This document shows positions 44,585-55,769 of a stretch of DNA of 64,000 bases, one piece after another. The stretch spans positions 108,722,328 through 108,786,327 of the forward strand of contig CM019064.1 of assembly GCA_009667805.1 (NCBI GenBank). The letters run 5' to 3'. The DNA comes from Leptobrachium leishanense. Taxonomy: Eukaryota; Chordata; Amphibia; Anura; Megophryidae. Positions within the stretch are counted from its first letter, which is position 1. Each line of letters begins with the position of its first letter. Below the pieces are notes generated by a model. It saw only the letters and a program-made list of their open reading frames with translations. It searched no databases and was not told the DNA's origin. The position numbers and the translations under genes were made by a program.

Positions 44585-46124
44585 GTACCCCCCGACAAGG
44601 GCAACCTCTGGGTGCCCCAGAAGTGGCCGAAGACTGGCAGGTGCAACGTTCATAAACACAAGACGAACTCCAGAAAGTTCGAAGAATCAGGGATCTGTGG
44701 AATCAGTCTAACTAGAGTCATTAGAATAGATGTCGAGGGTTCTCCAGAGCTCGGGGTAGCGCCTGAGTACTGCCAAGTACTCCTCCCGGACCAACACACC
44801 AGAGGGCGTCCTGGTGTAGCCCGTAGGGGCAGGTCCTGTAGCAGGGTACATTTTGCCAGTCCAACTACTCGGATTCTGGAAGTCCTCATTGAGAGCAAGG
44901 AGAACAGCCCTTTCAGACTCGGCATCAGGAATAGTGTCATGGTATGACGGAATGGGATGTTGTTCCGCCTGCGGGTGTGCTCTATCTGCGTGACCCCGTC
45001 GCTTACCGCTGGCCCGACTACCGAGTGATGCACACTCGGCATCTCGTGCGGCCTGGCGTGGCCCCGGGATGGGGTTAGCGGGCGGTGGAGGGGACCCTTG
45101 CCTAGAACCAGCCCGACCACTGAGCCATACGGCACTCAGCGTCCCGAGCAGCTGGTTCACTGACCTTGTGGGTGTGGGACGGTCGTGGGGATCGGATCTG
45201 GCAGCTGCGGAGAAGTGTTCGGATCTTATGTGGGAAACGTTTCGGATCTTATGCGGGAAACGTTTCCGATCCGGGGGCGGGTGAATCTTCGTATCTCCGG
45301 TGAAGGACTTTTCGGATCGGGGATGGATGGAGGATCGGATCGGATCGGGAGTGGATGGAGTTTCGGATTGGGCGGGATCGGCAAGGAATTCGGTTCTTAC
45401 CGCAACTCCTCGCAATACCGAAGCGCGGTACACGGCCGCTTCCTTCGGATCGGATCCTCGTCCGATAGCCAGGGAACCGAATCTCTTCCGCTGCGCCTCT
45501 GCTCTGATACTCGATGCAGATACAGAGCGCTCGATTCGGTTCGGATCGTCTGGAACACCGCACCCTGAGACCGCGAGGGATTCTCAGAATGAAAGTACGG
45601 CGGAGAAGTAACCACATCAGACGAGGCTGGATGCACTGCTAAATCTGCCTTTATTATTTACAGTTTGAGCATTTATTAACTTTTCACAAATTATCATACA
45701 ATGGGAATCCTTGCCCGCCCTCCCAGGACCCATTGGCCCTTACAGATCGGGGAGTCGCCGATTCGGACCAGATGGTCCGAATCGGCCATTTTACGATTCG
45801 AACCGGATGGTTCGAATCGGCCATTTTACGAATCGAAGAATCTGAACTGCGCCACAAGGTGATCGGAAAATGGCGGCGGGCCAGGCAAACAAAGGGAAAA
45901 TACATTTCGCAATAAACCAACGGGGACACTTTATTACACCACACAATATCACATCTAATAAGAAAGTACTTGAAAAACTCTGTGCGTGCCACCGCACCTC
46001 ACTGTTCATGGCCAATCAATGTCTGTGCGCACCGCCCCTGGCTGAGGGTGCTGGGCCATTCCGTGACACATGGGCACAGCTCAGTGGTGACACTTTGGTT
46101 GCAGGGCTTGTGGGGCAGCGCCCT

Positions 46125-46600
46125 TGGCGTTGACCGGTGGGGCAGCACCCTTTTCAAGGCTCGGTGGGGCAGCGCCCTCGGCGATGTCTGGTGGGGCAGT
46201 GCCCTTGGCGATGACTGGTGGGGCAGCGCCCTTGGCGATGACCGGTGGGGCAGCGCCCTTGGCGATGACCGGTGGGGCAGCGCCCTCGGCAAGGCTCGGT
46301 GGGGCATCGCCCTCGGTGCTGCCCAGTGTGGCAGCGCCCTTGGCACGGCTCGGTGGAGCAGCGCCCTTGGCACGGCTCGATGGGGAAGCGCCCTCGGCGA
46401 TGACTGGTGGGGCAGCGCCCTTGGCACGGCTCGATGGGGCAGCGCCCTCGGCGATGACCGGTGGGGCAGCACCCTTGGCACGGCTCGATGGGACTGCGCC
46501 CTCGGTGATGACCGGTGGGGCAGCGCCCTTGGCACAGCTCGATGGGGCAGCGCCCGTAGCAAGGCTCGATGGGGCAGTGCCCCTGGCAAGGCTCGGTTCA
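46125..46600 (-). repeat. 27-bp coding-type minisatellite
   Basis: Units of GGTGGGGCAGCGCCCTTGGC plus GATGACC repeat about 17 times. The length is a multiple of three, so frames stay open on both strands (minus-strand repeat PPVIAKGAA type). Base composition is far more GC-rich than the surroundings. Confidence 0.88.
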
Positions 46601-46702
46601 GCGGCGACCTCGGCACAGCACGGCTCTTGGGCGACCTCGGCGCGGCACGGCTCTTGGGCGACCTCGGCGCAGCACTCCTGCTGGGCAGTGAGCGGCTTGG
46701 CT

Positions 46703-48478
46703 TTACGGCGGCGGCGATGGCCCCGTGGCGGTGACACCTCTGGAGATCCTGTGGGATGCAGGGCAGTGCCCTCTCGAGATCCTGTGGGATGCAGGGCAGC
46801 AACCTCTCGAGATCCTGAGGGCTGCGACCTCTCGAGATCCTGAGGGCTGCAGGGCAGCGACCTCTCGAAATCCTGTGGGATGCAGGGCAGCAACCTCTCG
46901 AGATCCTGTGGGATGCAGGGCAGCGACATCTCGAGATCCTGCGGGATGCAGGGCAGTGACCTCTGGAGATCGTGTGGGATGCAGGGAAGCAACCTCTGGA
47001 GATCCTGCGGGATGCAGGGCAGCGGACTCTGGAGATCCTGCAGGATGCAGGGCAGCGGATTCTGGAGATCCTGCGAGGTGCAGGGCAGCGGACTCTGGAG
47101 ATCCTGCGAGGTGCAGGTCAGCAGACTCTGGAGATCCTGCGAGGTGCAGGGCAGCAGACTCTGGAGATCCTGCGAGGTGCAGGGCAGCAGACTCTGGAGA
47201 TCCTGCGAGGTGCAGGGCAGCGGACTCTGGAGATCTTGCTGGATGCAGGGCAGCGACCTCTGGAGATCCTGCGGGATGCAGGGCAGGCTCCAACCATTGG
47301 GGTTCAGATTTTTCAGACAAAGGAGAAACTGTGGGTGACATAAACACAGTACCTATGTAGGCTGTTCTCTGGTACGGAGTCAAGGCTTGATGGTACTGGG
47401 GAACAGCGGCTCGATGAGGCTTTCCAGTAGGACAGCAGACAGATCCAGGAATGCCAATATACCCCATTAACTTAGTGTTACGACCTGGACCACCGTGAGG
47501 ATGTCTGGCTGTCTGTTTAGGCCATTCCTCCTCTGATTCCACGGAACTCCACTCAGAGGAACCAGACTCCTGGTCAGAATAGTTTGGGGAGTCTTGATGG
47601 CTCGAAGTGATGGGCCTCACACTTGTAAGCAGGATAGGCTCGGTCTCCATCTGCACCACTGGATCTCTTTCTGTGGATTCTTGCTCCATGGGCTCTTCAT
47701 AGGTGCATTCTGGTTCAGTGTACTCCATTGGGGTCTCTGATTCTTCTTCAGAGGTGGAGTCCAACGATACCCTTCTTCTGGGCGTTATGGGTACAGATCT
47801 CCTGGGAGCAGGAGCGTTGTTTTGCTGAGGTGACTTAATCACTGGATTTCTCCTGAGAGCAGGTTCGGATAGGGGTTCTTTCTTGGGTGCAGGTTTTCTT
47901 GACCTGACAGTTGGCGAATTTATTTTCTGCGGGGCAGGCACAGATTTTTCCAACAATTTCCTGGACAGCATTTTCTCTTTATGTGTAGGGATTCTGGACT
48001 TCTCTGGAGTATTCCCTGAGGGTTGGCTAGGCGCAGGCTTCTTAGACACAGGTACAGGAACATTTTTGGTGCCCGGCTTTGGTGGGCGCAGTGGACAGGT
48101 CAATACTCTATGCCAATGACCCCCGCAATAGTAACAGAGGCCTTGCGTCCTTCTCCTTGCCCTTTCCTCCTCAGTCAGGGGTCCTCGAGCACCTTCTGGG
48201 ACCGGAGTGCATACCTTAGTATATGTGCCGATAGAATTCTGCTGCAGGTAATCCCATAATGAATGCAGGTGCTGCTGGACCTTTTGGTTGGCCTTTTTCA
48301 GTCTTTGTACATAGGCTATGATCACTGCAGGCTCACTGTTTTTTGGCTTCCTCATTCTGTTGCGGTCTGCGTCGTGCGTGGCGTTCAGTAGTGTGAGTGT
48401 GAGCCCAGGATGCAGTAATAGCAGCAGAAGACAGAGATTAGGCAGGTTACTGGGTTTATTTGTATTACAAATAAACAA
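46703..48478 (-). CDS. Gag-like protein with CCHC zinc knuckle and 11-residue repeats
   Basis: A 591-codon frame on the minus strand. The first about 40 codons read through LTR sequence; an internal Met at about 42 (MRKPKNSEP) is a better start. A short coiled region follows, then RRRTQGLCYYCGGHWHRVLTC (Cys115, Cys118, His123, Cys128). This is a CCHC nucleic-acid-binding knuckle like those of sushi/Mart-type gypsy Gag. A Pro/Ser/Lys/Glu-rich linker follows (140-390), then about 12 repeats of an 11-residue unit, ALHLAGSPESA. The capsid core expected before the knuckle is absent. It probably cannot form particles. Whether it is expressed is unknown. Confidence 0.68.
   Translation of the reverse strand: MFICNTNKPSNLPNLCLLLLLLHPGLTLTLLNATHDADRNRMRKPKNSEPAVIIAYVQRLKKANQKVQQHLHSLWDYLQQNSIGTYTKVCTPVPEGARGPLTEEERARRRTQGLCYYCGGHWHRVLTCPLRPPKPGTKNVPVPVSKKPAPSQPSGNTPEKSRIPTHKEKMLSRKLLEKSVPAPQKINSPTVRSRKPAPKKEPLSEPALRRNPVIKSPQQNNAPAPRRSVPITPRRRVSLDSTSEEESETPMEYTEPECTYEEPMEQESTERDPVVQMETEPILLTSVRPITSSHQDSPNYSDQESGSSEWSSVESEEEWPKQTARHPHGGPGRNTKLMGYIGIPGSVCCPTGKPHRAAVPQYHQALTPYQRTAYIGTVFMSPTVSPLSEKSEPQWLEPALHPAGSPEVAALHPARSPESAALHLAGSPESAALHLAGSPESAALHLAGSPESADLHLAGSPESAALHLAGSPESAALHPAGSPESAALHPAGSPEVASLHPTRSPEVTALHPAGSRDVAALHPTGSREVAALHPTGFREVAALQPSGSREVAALRISRGCCPASHRISRGHCPASHRISRGVTATGPSPPP
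46735..47290 (-). repeat. 33-bp minisatellite inside the Gag-like frame
   Basis: Units of TCTGGAGATCCTGCGAGGTG plus CAGGGCAGCGGAC recur about 17 times, with substitutions but few length changes. On the minus strand they encode an 11-residue repeat in frame with the zinc-knuckle protein. Confidence 0.88.
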
Positions 48479-48845
48479 ACAGAACTAAATGAACTGATAC
48501 AGGGAACAATAATAGCAAGGGGGAAAACACAGATACAGGTATGGGTGATGGTACCCAGAGCAGAGGGAAGACAGGGATCTCAGGAACTTCACCACGAAGT
48601 AGGTCTGCACTAGATAGGGTTGTGAACTTCAATGAGGAAGCGTGGGATCAGGGGTGTAGCTTCCTCATAAGCAGAAGTAATTAGGGAGAATTAGGGGCAG
48701 GTGTGGTTCTCGGTCCATATGCAAATTATAGTCCTGGAGAGCATACTGAGGAAAATAGTCCTAGAACCTGCATAAGGCGATGCAGGACATGTCAAAAGAG
48801 GGGAACAAAAGGGGTGCCAGAGGGTCTGGGGGTTCGGACCGTGAC
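48363..48845 (-). repeat. Upstream LTR fragment of the gypsy-like element
   Basis: It matches 44088-44584. It breaks off at 48363, where the Gag-like sequence begins, so the rest of this LTR and the primer-binding region were deleted. About 200 bp of unrelated LTR-like sequence follow, to 49048. Confidence 0.75.
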
Positions 48846-49053
48846 AATACGTAAACCACATCAGGGCAACGAGTGATGTGAGACGTAGGGTTTTATACCC
48901 GGTGGGTACCGCGTCATCACGTTGTGCTCCGCCGACATGCCTGATCTGTGACCATGAAGATTCCTGTTATCAGTCAGTGCCCAGCCAGCGAGCAGCTAAG
49001 AACATGCTACCAGGCGCTTGGCAAACCCAAACGGTGGGGGACGTGACACACAA

Positions 49054-49604
49054 TCCTCCAATATGCCACATCTTTAATCCCTATAAATTGACCTTGTCTT
49101 AATAGTTTGCATTTTAATGGAGACTATATGTAAAGATTTAAGAATTACCAAACCTATCCTCCGATCCCATGCCCTCACTAATTTCTTTACTGTTCTCTTT
49201 GGTTCCTTTAAAGGGACCCTTTAACTGCCATGCCTACTGAAAGCTTAATTAATTGTTTATGAGAGGTAACTGTCCCACTCCTCTCCTACACCCCATTATC
49301 CCTGACCACTGAGATAGATTTTCACATCGGTAGCTTTACATCACTCTGCTGGATAACCTTGCATGATTTTGGTCTGCCCTTGTCCAAGAAATGCGACTGC
49401 TGCTAAAGTAGTGTAAAGTACTCAACAGGATGAATGAATGTTCAGTTCTCTGCTCCTAGTTCTTCTGAATGAAAAGGGATACTTCTTTATGGCAATTATA
49501 TTGTAAGACATCTAGCTACTTCCTGTAGCTGGATAACCAGAAAGGATGCAAGAAGAGGGTATAGAGCATGGAAATTGAACATACTTATTTCATCATGCTT
49601 TCAG
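49054..49604. other. Unique sequence, possibly intronic
   Basis: No shared repeat or coding frame was seen upstream of the exon-like island at 49605. Confidence 0.35.
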
Positions 49605-49642
49605 CAAAGAATGGAAAGAGGAGATTTTTCCAACTCATTCAG
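49605..49642 (+). other. Exon-like island B (38 bp), plus strand
   Basis: TTTCATCATGCTTTCAG precedes 38 bp ending TTCAG/GTAAAG, a near-consensus splice pair. Read from its first base (CAA AGA ATG), it is open and ends in phase 2. That fits the end of island A and the start of island C, if no further exons lie between them. A micro-exon is plausible but unproven. Confidence 0.25.
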
Positions 49643-50629
49643 GTAAAGCTTGGAGTAAAAACCATCTTACCCAGATTTACGCTATGTTTACTCCACCAAA
49701 CCGTTGGAACATGTTGGCAAACTGTTCAATGCAGAATATCTGCATTTCTGTGTTCTTGAAAACTGAATTGTAACTAGTGACAATAAAATTATTTGGATAT
49801 TTATGTAACCTAGGATGGATTGCACAGCCCCAGTGACCTGTCTCAAGAGATAGGTGAGAAATCTCACAAATTAATATTATTCAGAAAATATACACAATGA
49901 AGACACAAATTATTTGGTTATTTAAATACTCTAGATAATATTGACACTTTTGTAATTATACTGGAAGGCAGTTTTCATCGAAGGTCAGCTCCAGACTCTT
50001 TGTCATGTGTCATATTACACATATTTTACCCTTAGTGTTTACTCTTGATTTGTCATTTGTAGTTTGTGCATTGTCATGTAATAAAACAAATAAATGTAAT
50101 AAAACAAAACAAATAAAAAAGCAGATAAAGAAAACAAAAAAATATATGCAAAACAGAATTGCATTTTTCTAACCATGAAGCTTTTCGTTGTGTCTTTTTA
50201 TTCCTTGCTATATATTTTTTTCCATTAAAAATCGATTATGGGTTGTTCTTGACCTACGAAGATATTAGGTTCCATTACGTAATGGACTTGCCACATTATT
50301 GAAAATTCCACCGTAGTTTAGTAGCATTACAGGCATTTAAATTTTGGACATTCAGTCCTCGAACATTCTGTTGCATTTCACCATATAAATGTCCTTTAGA
50401 GCTAAAGTATGAGTCATTGGAGCAAAATTGATTTTTTTATGATATTTAATTTAATCATCTAAAGACACTGCAATTGACATGATAACTGATTTTGGAAGCT
50501 TTTACTTAAAATGCCTAGACAATGTCCTTAATATAATGCACATGTCTCGTAACAATACTACATTTCTTAATACAATGATACTTTTTAACTTTTAAAAAAT
50601 TCCATGTTTTTGCAATTTTTGATCACAAT
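49643..50629. other. AT-rich sequence, nothing recognised
   Basis: An AAACAAATAAA-type low-complexity tract occurs near 50085-50150. Otherwise no feature was seen. Confidence 0.4.
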
Positions 50630-50960
50630 CACCGTGTGTGAAGGAACCGTTCCCTTCCGTCTGTCCTGGCTCTCCAGACACCCCTTCGTTGCGGTCAGCT
50701 CGGCTACTGGGAGCGCTGTCCTCAGCGCCTCGAGCAGCTTGACCTGCCTGCTTCTGTTCCTCTGCCCTGCAGCCGTTAGGAATCTCCAGAAGGCCGCTCT
50801 CTGCTTTCTGAGGGTGAGTGTGGAGTGTAGCGTAGTTTGTAATAAAGACACCAGGCGCAGCTGTATGCTTTAAAACAGGATCTTCTCTCTCTGAGCTCTG
50901 AGAGTTCTCTGACTTTTTAATGAACCAAACGCCACCATTTATGCTGAAGCCCAACAGTCA
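50630..50960 (+). other. GC-rich LTR-like segment
   Basis: This GC-richer island contains a consensus-like GGTGAGTG donor (50812) and AATAAAGACACC (50841). It resembles a retroviral or LTR R-U5 region, but no ends or duplications could be fixed. It could also be a fragment of another repeat. Confidence 0.2.
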
Positions 50961-51504
50961 TAATTTGCATACCCATACTAATTACATTAAGTCAGTTATT
51001 TACAATAAACATTCTTTACATTCTTTAGCCTTTCAGCTCACACAACATTTGTATATCCATTGTTCTAACACATCAGATTAAACACACACTATTAGAGATC
51101 CCTTGAATTAAACATGCAGCTAGATAATGGGAAAAACCCTGATGCATAAATTACACAGCAGTAAAGCTTGTTTACTGTATACACAAAAACACATTTACCT
51201 ACAGGAATATAAGTATTTTTAAAACCAAAGCTATGCCATTTTACACTAAACTAAATTAAACTAAAACCAAACGATGTAAAATATATTTAAAAACACACGA
51301 TATAAATGAACATAAAGTCTCTTGGGGTTTGAAGCATGGAGCGTTACATCAGCTCCATGACACCGTGACCCATCATTATACATGAAAAGGTGATGTAATA
51401 TTTGTACTACACTGGAATATATACTTAAGAATAGATACTTATATTCCTTATATCATCTGAATAAAAAAGGATGAGTAATCATATAGCTAGGGCTCGATCA
51501 CCTC
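50961..51504. other. AT-rich unique sequence
   Basis: Nothing recognised up to the hAT target site. Confidence 0.4.
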
Positions 51505-51740
51505 GTTAACGCTAGGGATGGGCTGGCCGTTCGATCCGAGTTCAATTTGAACATTGCCCATTTGGCGAACATCGAACATTTCCACGTGTTCGCCCACAAT
51601 GCACCAAAATGCACTTTTCCACTGGCCTGAAGCTTGTAATTGGCTACAGCCTTGCACCTGACCACAGGTCAGATGCAAGACAGGTGCAAGACTATGCCAA
51701 TCACGGCTCAGAGTCCTGATTTGGAAAATTTTGCAGCACA

Positions 51741-51750
51741 CTATATAAGG
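51741..51750 (+). promoter_or_regulatory. TATA-like promoter element of the hAT transposon
   Basis: CTATATAAGG lies about 800 bp upstream of the transposase frame and just before the 70-bp repeat array, where transcription could begin. Function is inferred from position only. Confidence 0.4.
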
Positions 51751-51823
51751 CTTCCCCGCAGCCCCATCGTGTGTTTGTTGCAGGAGTGAATCAGAGAGGA
51801 GAGGAGATTGTTTGTTGCATATC

Positions 51824-52345
51824 AGGCTGTATCACTGAGTTATATCTGATTTCTGGAAATTGGAATCTCTGTGTTGTCACTGACAGCTATCAGGGACAGG
51901 CTGTATCACTGAGTTATATCTGATTTCTGGAAATTGGAATCTGTGTTGGCACTGCTAGCTGCTGCCAGGCTATCAGGCTGTATCACTTACTTATACCAGA
52001 GTTGTGTGAATTTGAATCTGTGTGTTGGCACTGCAAAGGCTATCAGGCTGTATCACTGACTTATACCAGAGTTGTGTGAATTTGAATCTGTGTGTTGGCA
52101 CTGCAAAGGCTATCAGACTGTATCACTGACTTATACCAGAGTTGTGTGAATTTGAATCTGTGTGTTGGCACTGCAAAGGCTATCAGGGTGTATCACTGAC
52201 TTATTCCAGAGTTCTGTGAATTTGAATCTGTGTGTTGGCACTGCAAAGGCTATCAGGCTGTATCACTGACTTATACCAGAGTTGTGTGAATTTGAATCTG
52301 TGTGTTGTTACTGCAAAGGCTATCAGGGTGTATCACGGATTTATA
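51824..52345 (+). repeat. 70-bp tandem repeat in the hAT 5' region
   Basis: AAAGGCTATCAGGCTGTATC is followed by TTATACCAGAGTTGTGTGAA. The unit recurs at exactly 70-bp steps (52035, 52105, 52175, 52245, 52315). Two older, longer variants with TTATATCTGATTTCTGG lie upstream. Confidence 0.88.
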
Positions 52346-52538
52346 GCATTGTTCTGTAAAATCTGTATATCTTTAATCTAATTCTAGATACCATACAATA
52401 ACACCGTTTAATCAGAGTTCATCTGTTTATCTATTCAGAGTAGAATATGGGTGTTGCCAGCTATCAGCCAGGGTGTATCACTGATGTATAGCATTATTTT
52501 GGAAAATCTGTATATCTTTAATCTATATATCACTCACC

Positions 52539-54382
52539 ATGCCAGAAAGACCAAAAAGGACAGGCGGACGCTCCCAGACACAGATAAGAGGGCAAGCAGC
52601 TGGGAGGGATCCAGGACGGGGCTCTGTGCTGGAGTTTGCTCATCCACCACGCCTCCAGAAAGCTGCTTATATGAGGTCTGTCTGCTCCACTTCCTCTTCC
52701 TCCTCCTCCTCCTTCAATGTCTCTGGTGAAGTGGCAGCTAAACCGACGCGTGGCAGGGGCTACGCAATGGCTCTAGCAAAAAGATGCCATACTGTGCTTG
52801 AGCTGGTTTGTTTAGGAGACTGGAGCCACACCGGGCCAGAAATTCTGTCAGCTCTGCAGGGGCAGGGGCAGAGATGGTTAACACCATGCCAGCTTGAGCT
52901 GGGAATGATCGTCTGTGATAATGGCAGCAACTTTCTCTGCGCCCTACGCCTGGGTAAGTTGATGCATGTACCATGTCTAGCACACGTCCTAAATCTGGTG
53001 GTACAGTGTTTCCTAACCAGGTACCCAGGGCTGGCAGAGCTTCTCAGCCAGACCAGAAAAGTCTGTGCCACTTCAGACGGTCATTCCCAGAAAGTGTTCG
53101 CCTGGCAGAAATTCAAAGAGAATTCCACCTTCCCACAAACCGCCTGATCTGTGACATGCCCACTGGTGGAACTCGACATTGGCAATGCTGCAGTGTCTGA
53201 ACAAGCAGCAGAGGGCCATCAATGAGTACCTGTGTGAGTATGGGACAAGGACAGGTTCAGGTCAACTTGATTCCCCCCCCTGCAGTGGCTGATGATCAAG
53301 GATGCATGCACTGTACTGTCACCATTTGAGGAGGCAACGAGGATGGTGAGCAGGGACTGTGCATAAATAAGTGGCACAATTCCTTTAGTGTTCCTGCTGG
53401 AGTGCACTCTGCAGGGAATTATAGATGTGGCACTAGAGGCAGAGCAGCGGAGGAAGAGGAGGACTTCCCTAGCTCTCAAGGCCCCAGTCTTTACGCAGAC
53501 AGCATACATGCGGGTCCTCAGATCAGACAGGAGGAGGATGAGGAGGAGGAATATTTAAGTTGTGGGGGCATTGAAGGTGGGGATTCCTCAAGGGAGGGTT
53601 TTGTGTGCCCAGAAACCCAAGGACTGGTACGTGGCTGGGAGGAGGTAGTGCATGGTACGGTCATCCTCAGCGACCAGGAACGCTCTGAAGCTAATGCCAC
53701 CTCCAACCTACGCTGCATGGGCTCCCTTATCCTGCAAAGCCTGCTAAAGGACCCCAGGATTCGTGCTATCAAGGAGAGGGATCATTACTGGTAGGCAACC
53801 TTTCTTGATCCACAATACAAGGGTAATGTTGCAGAGCTCATCCTGCCCTCACAGAGGGAGGACAGGATGAAACAACTTGAGGACTCTCTAAAGTGACACT
53901 TGTGTAACACCTTTCCAGACACTGGTAGGTTACCAACTGATGACACAGGTGCTTCTGAGGCTGCTGTTTATCAGAGGAAGAGCGGTGAAGGGGGCCACTT
54001 GACTGATGCCTTTTCCAATTTTTTTAGTCCACAACGCCCAGGGACGTCAAATGTAGGCACCCATTGCCAGCATCTTCACCATATGGTGCAGGACTATCTA
54101 GGGGCAAGGGCAGACCTGGATACCTTTACAGCAGATGATCCACTGGCTTACTGGGTGTTGAGATTGGATCACTGGCCAGAACTTAGCCAATATGCTATGC
54201 AGCTACTAGGTTGCCCTTCATCCAGCGTACTTTCTGAAAGGACGTTCAGTGCCGCTGACGGTTTTGTCACAGACAAAAGAGTGTGTCTGTCCGCCGACTC
54301 TGTAGACCGGCTGACATTTATAAAAATGAATCAGTCCTGGATCAGCAGCTATCACTCCCCTGATGCTGATGTAACTGAATAG
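52539..54382 (+). pseudogene. hAT-family transposase, inactivated
   Basis: The start ATGCCAGAAAGACCAAAAAG opens a frame containing CDNGSNFLCALRLGKL and CLAHVLNLVVQ, an RNase-H-like core of ZBED/hAT type. Stops and frame changes follow between 53140 and 53900. The frame resumes with the dimerisation region: ADDPLAYWVLR, PSSSVLSERTFSAADGFVTD and RLTFIKMNQSW. These are conserved C-terminal words of hAT transposases. An N-terminal BED finger is not clear. At least five interruptions show it is dead. Confidence 0.88.
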
Positions 54383-55324
54383 ATCAGGGATCTCTTCTGC
54401 ATTCCTAAAACCTTCACCACTGCACTCTTCCACAATACCTCAGAGGGGTTACGGTGTGAAGGCACTAGCTGGCACCAAAGGCCCAATTTTAATGCACCTC
54501 TTGTTACTTTCATCCAAAGCCTGCATAAGTTTCACCATAATTTAGCCAAAAAATCACTAAACTTGTTCTGCGTGTCCTAAAACGTCTCCTTTTTTCATAC
54601 AGGCTTCCGCCCCAGGCAGAAAACCATTTACCGTCATTTGAAATGTCATTTTTTTCTTTTTAAATGTTTCTATACATCCGACAAATCTGCCACTTCACAG
54701 CGAGGTTATGGGGACCTCCTAGGCACGATATTTGAAGGAATTTTTCATTTTTATTCTTAACCTTTATTTCATGGAAACTCATTGTTCTTTTAAATTTTAT
54801 TATTTTTTTTACTTTTTGTCCTTGTTTCCTGTCCCCCAGGGCACTACCCGGACCCCCATACACCTTTTATGGCAAATATCTTGCATATATGCCCTCTTGC
54901 AGGGCACTCTAAAAATCGAACGTTCGAGTCCCATTGACTTGCATTGAGTTCGGATCGTATTCGCGTCTGAACTCAAACTATTGAAATTGTTCGAGTTCGA
55001 ATGTGAACAGAACACGGGGGTTTCCGACTCATCCTTAGTTAACGCTAACGCTAGTGCTTACATAAATGGGTATTAGCGTTAGCTTAAATTAGGTGATAGT
55101 GTGCTGCATAGATCACCGCCTGATCGCTAATGGGTTAAAAAATTCATTAGCGAGTTTACGACTCTCTTACTTTCATTAGCGCAAGCTTACTTTGCTCTCC
55201 CTATGCTTAGCATGGGAGCACAAAGAGTAAGCAGAGAGTATTTAGCGTTAGGATCTCAAGGTCCTGACGTTAATTACAGACAGCTGTCAGTAACTCAAAA
55301 AGTTTGCCACAGCTTAGTGCTTTA

Positions 55325-55358
55325 GCTAACTGATTCCGCTTCTGCGGAATCAGTTAGC
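55325..55358. repeat. Perfect hairpin, 15-bp arms
   Basis: GCTAACTGATTCCGC, a TTCT loop, then the exact complement. It lies in text with many TTAGCG and GCTAAC words around the hAT target site, suggesting the hAT landed inside another palindromic element (55046-55769) whose ends I could not define. Confidence 0.8.
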
Positions 55359-55769
55359 AGCAGCTGTAAACGCCCCTAGAAAATCATATAGTCACCTCTC
55401 ATCCCGCGGTGAGAACAGCAGCCTGATCTGCCGCTTCTGGCTCCCGGGAGCAGCAGAGTGAGACTGGGGGAACAAGTCCCCAGTCTCCCTCTGCGATCAT
55501 TCTGCTGACCTGCAGGATCTCACAAGAGGCGAGATCCTGCCGGTCATGTGACCTGGCAGCAACTCCATGGAGGGGTGCTCGCGACGGCGCTTTGGCGCTT
55601 CCCTGAGCATCCTGGAGCCTAGAGGCGCTATGGGTCAGGCTTCTGGTCTCAGTGCCTGCCCCATAATCTACAGGCAAAACGGAGAAGCTAAAGGGAGATT
55701 AGCGATGGCAAATTTTTCCCCTATAGCATCCTTGTTTTAGCTGTAGGCAGCTGATAGTGCCCCTAATGT

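Larger units (their letters stand above)
43669..49048 (-). mobile_element. Rearranged Ty3/gypsy-like LTR element, minus strand
   Basis: It starts TGTCACGATTTC and ends GGGACGTGACA, with CACAA on both sides (43664-43668 and 49049-49053). It contains two related LTR segments (43669-44584 and 48363-48845) around a 3.8-kb interior. In the minus orientation, a G-run (complement of GTACCCCCCGAC) sits just before the left LTR, in the place of a polypurine tract. A Gag-like frame abuts the other LTR. Polymerase genes, the primer site and the Gag capsid part are missing, so it is a deletion derivative. Confidence 0.72.
51513..55037 (+). mobile_element. Decayed autonomous-type hAT transposon, 3.5 kb
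   Basis: Inverted ends TAGGGATGGGC and GACTCATCCTTA are flanked by perfect 8-bp copies of GTTAACGC (51505-51512 and 55038-55045). The order is a terminal GTTCGA-rich region, a TATA-like CTATATAAGG (51741), a 70-bp tandem repeat, a broken transposase frame and a 3' region. The 3' region is shared with the MITEs at 4015-4937 and 24467-26605, so it is the likely parent type of those non-autonomous copies. Confidence 0.92.

Noticed and set aside
45050..47300. GC- and CpG-rich stretch as a host CpG-island promoter
   Set aside because: The richness comes from the minisatellites and interior of the gypsy-like element; no adjacent host exon was found.
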